Assembly (NCBI GenBank): GCA_017447625.1
Contig: JAFSNB010000002.1
Coordinates: 31,327 to 95,326 of the forward strand
DNA length: 64,000 bases
Origin: Bacteroidaceae bacterium
GTDB taxonomy: Bacteria > Bacteroidota > Bacteroidia > Bacteroidales > Bacteroidaceae
Direction: 5' to 3'
Numbering within the stretch: the stretch's first letter is position 1; the number at the start of each line of letters is the position of its first letter. This document shows positions 63,611-64,000 of the stretch, in pieces. The notes beneath the pieces were generated by a model, which was not told where the DNA came from, made no database searches, and saw only the letters and a list, made by a program, of their open reading frames with translations. The position numbers were made by a program, and so were the translations under genes.

Positions 63611-63760
63611 AATGCACCTTGATGTAATTGCACTTACACCTCGATGTAATTGACGGCCCCCCTTAATCCCCCCGGAGGGGGGAGAAGGGTTGACGGAAAA
63701 TCGTTCGGCATCGAACCTGCTTTCGTACAGCATCAAACCACCATTCGTACAGCATCAGAA
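63611..63760. repeat. short repeats and GC palindrome downstream of pnp
   Basis: It includes a pair CTTGATGTAATTG / CTCGATGTAATTG, a GC palindrome (CCCCCCTTAATCCCCCCGG AGGGGGG, about 63657-63682), and TTCGTACAGCATCA twice (about 63722 and 63744). No gene is seen. Confidence 0.7.
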
Positions 63761-63793
63761 TGCGGTTGGACCTGCATCAATTTTTTGACCTCG

Positions 63794-63996
63794 CCTAAAT
63801 AATGACTACCTTCATCATTTCCTGCTTAAACTACTGAGTAATAGAAGGTTGCATCGAAGCAAACCTACATAAAACCTACATGCAACCATCATCATGTAGA
63901 TCCAATGTAGGTTTGATGTAGGTTTAGTGTAGGTTTATTTTGAACTAGTTTCTTGTGAATCAATTATTTAGGCTTAAAATGATGAAGGTTGCATAA
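63794..63996. repeat. cluster of crossed inverted and direct repeats at window end
   Basis: CCTAAATAAT (63794-63803) matches ATTATTTAGG inverted (63963-63972); ACCTTCATCATTT (63808-63820) matches AAATGATGAAGGT inverted (63977-63989); GAAGGTTGCAT occurs twice (63844, 63984). Between them ATGTAGGTTT/GTGTAGGTTT occurs three times and its inverse AACCTACAT twice. No gene. Confidence 0.8.
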
Positions 63997-64000
63997 CATC

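Noticed and set aside
63880-63935. CRISPR-like spacing of ATGTAGGTTT units
   Set aside because: Units are only 10 bases, spacing is irregular (about 11-14 bases), orientation changes, and no cas genes are present.

Overview
The window looks like a chromosomal segment of a Bacteroidales bacterium, most likely a Prevotella-type organism. The reasons are a N-succinylornithine-type transcarbamylase in place of OTCase, type IX secretion genes (porQ, porW/sprE, porX), a split TonB/ExbB/ExbD/ExbD locus, short C-terminal sorting-like tails on secreted hydrolases, two tRNA genes without an encoded CCA, and repeated -7 promoter boxes of the Bacteroidetes type (TAnnTTTG). This genus call rests on family recognition, not on a database search.

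Layout. 1-12590: proline/arginine biosynthesis (proB partial, proA, argF'), then secreted or surface proteins: a CE12-like esterase, a zincin-like protein with a sorting-like tail, a 2[4Fe-4S] ferredoxin, a FAS1 lipoprotein, tRNA-Met(CAT) and a GH2 beta-galactosidase. 12591-22470: an accessory stretch bounded by two 56-bp copies of the same terminator cassette. It holds an orphan AAA ATPase, remnants of a mobile element, a complete IS1182-family element with inverted repeats, the tail of a TonB-dependent receptor, an ECF sigma/membrane protein/two secreted proteins operon, and a frameshifted AlbA/Schlafen-type gene. 22815-36393: housekeeping genes (gpmI, corA, a DUF349 protein, a PglF/CapD-like dehydratase, pyrH, birA, rsmD, a DUF3822 protein, a RecD/Dda-like helicase, an AraC regulator). 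36414-41712: the TonB energy-transduction locus with tatD and a polyprenyl synthase. 41909-51801: porQ, cmk, ispH, secreted GH30, an OmpA lipoprotein, a large GH43 protein, xseA and xseB. 51786-63484: an FAD oxidoreductase, tRNA-Pro(GGG), aroA, a small protein, porW, porX, tsaE, comF and pnp. 63485-64000 is non-coding and dense in short repeats.

The most unusual signal is a family of short composite repeats: AT-rich or GTCAA-type heptamer runs, often joined to a GC-rich CCCCC/GGGGG palindrome. They recur between genes and also lie in frame inside coding regions: three sites in the GH2 gene, plus tsaE, tatD and the C-terminal linker of the zincin-like protein. One in-frame segment matches an intergenic copy at 28 of 30 positions. 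This resembles in principle the protein-invading palindromic elements known from Rickettsia, and I suggest it as the candidate undescribed system here.

A second theme is type IX secretion: machinery or regulatory genes (porQ, porW, porX) and three putative cargo proteins with related C-terminal tails (DxSGRR...KG-Y-I-NGKK) occur in the same 64 kb.
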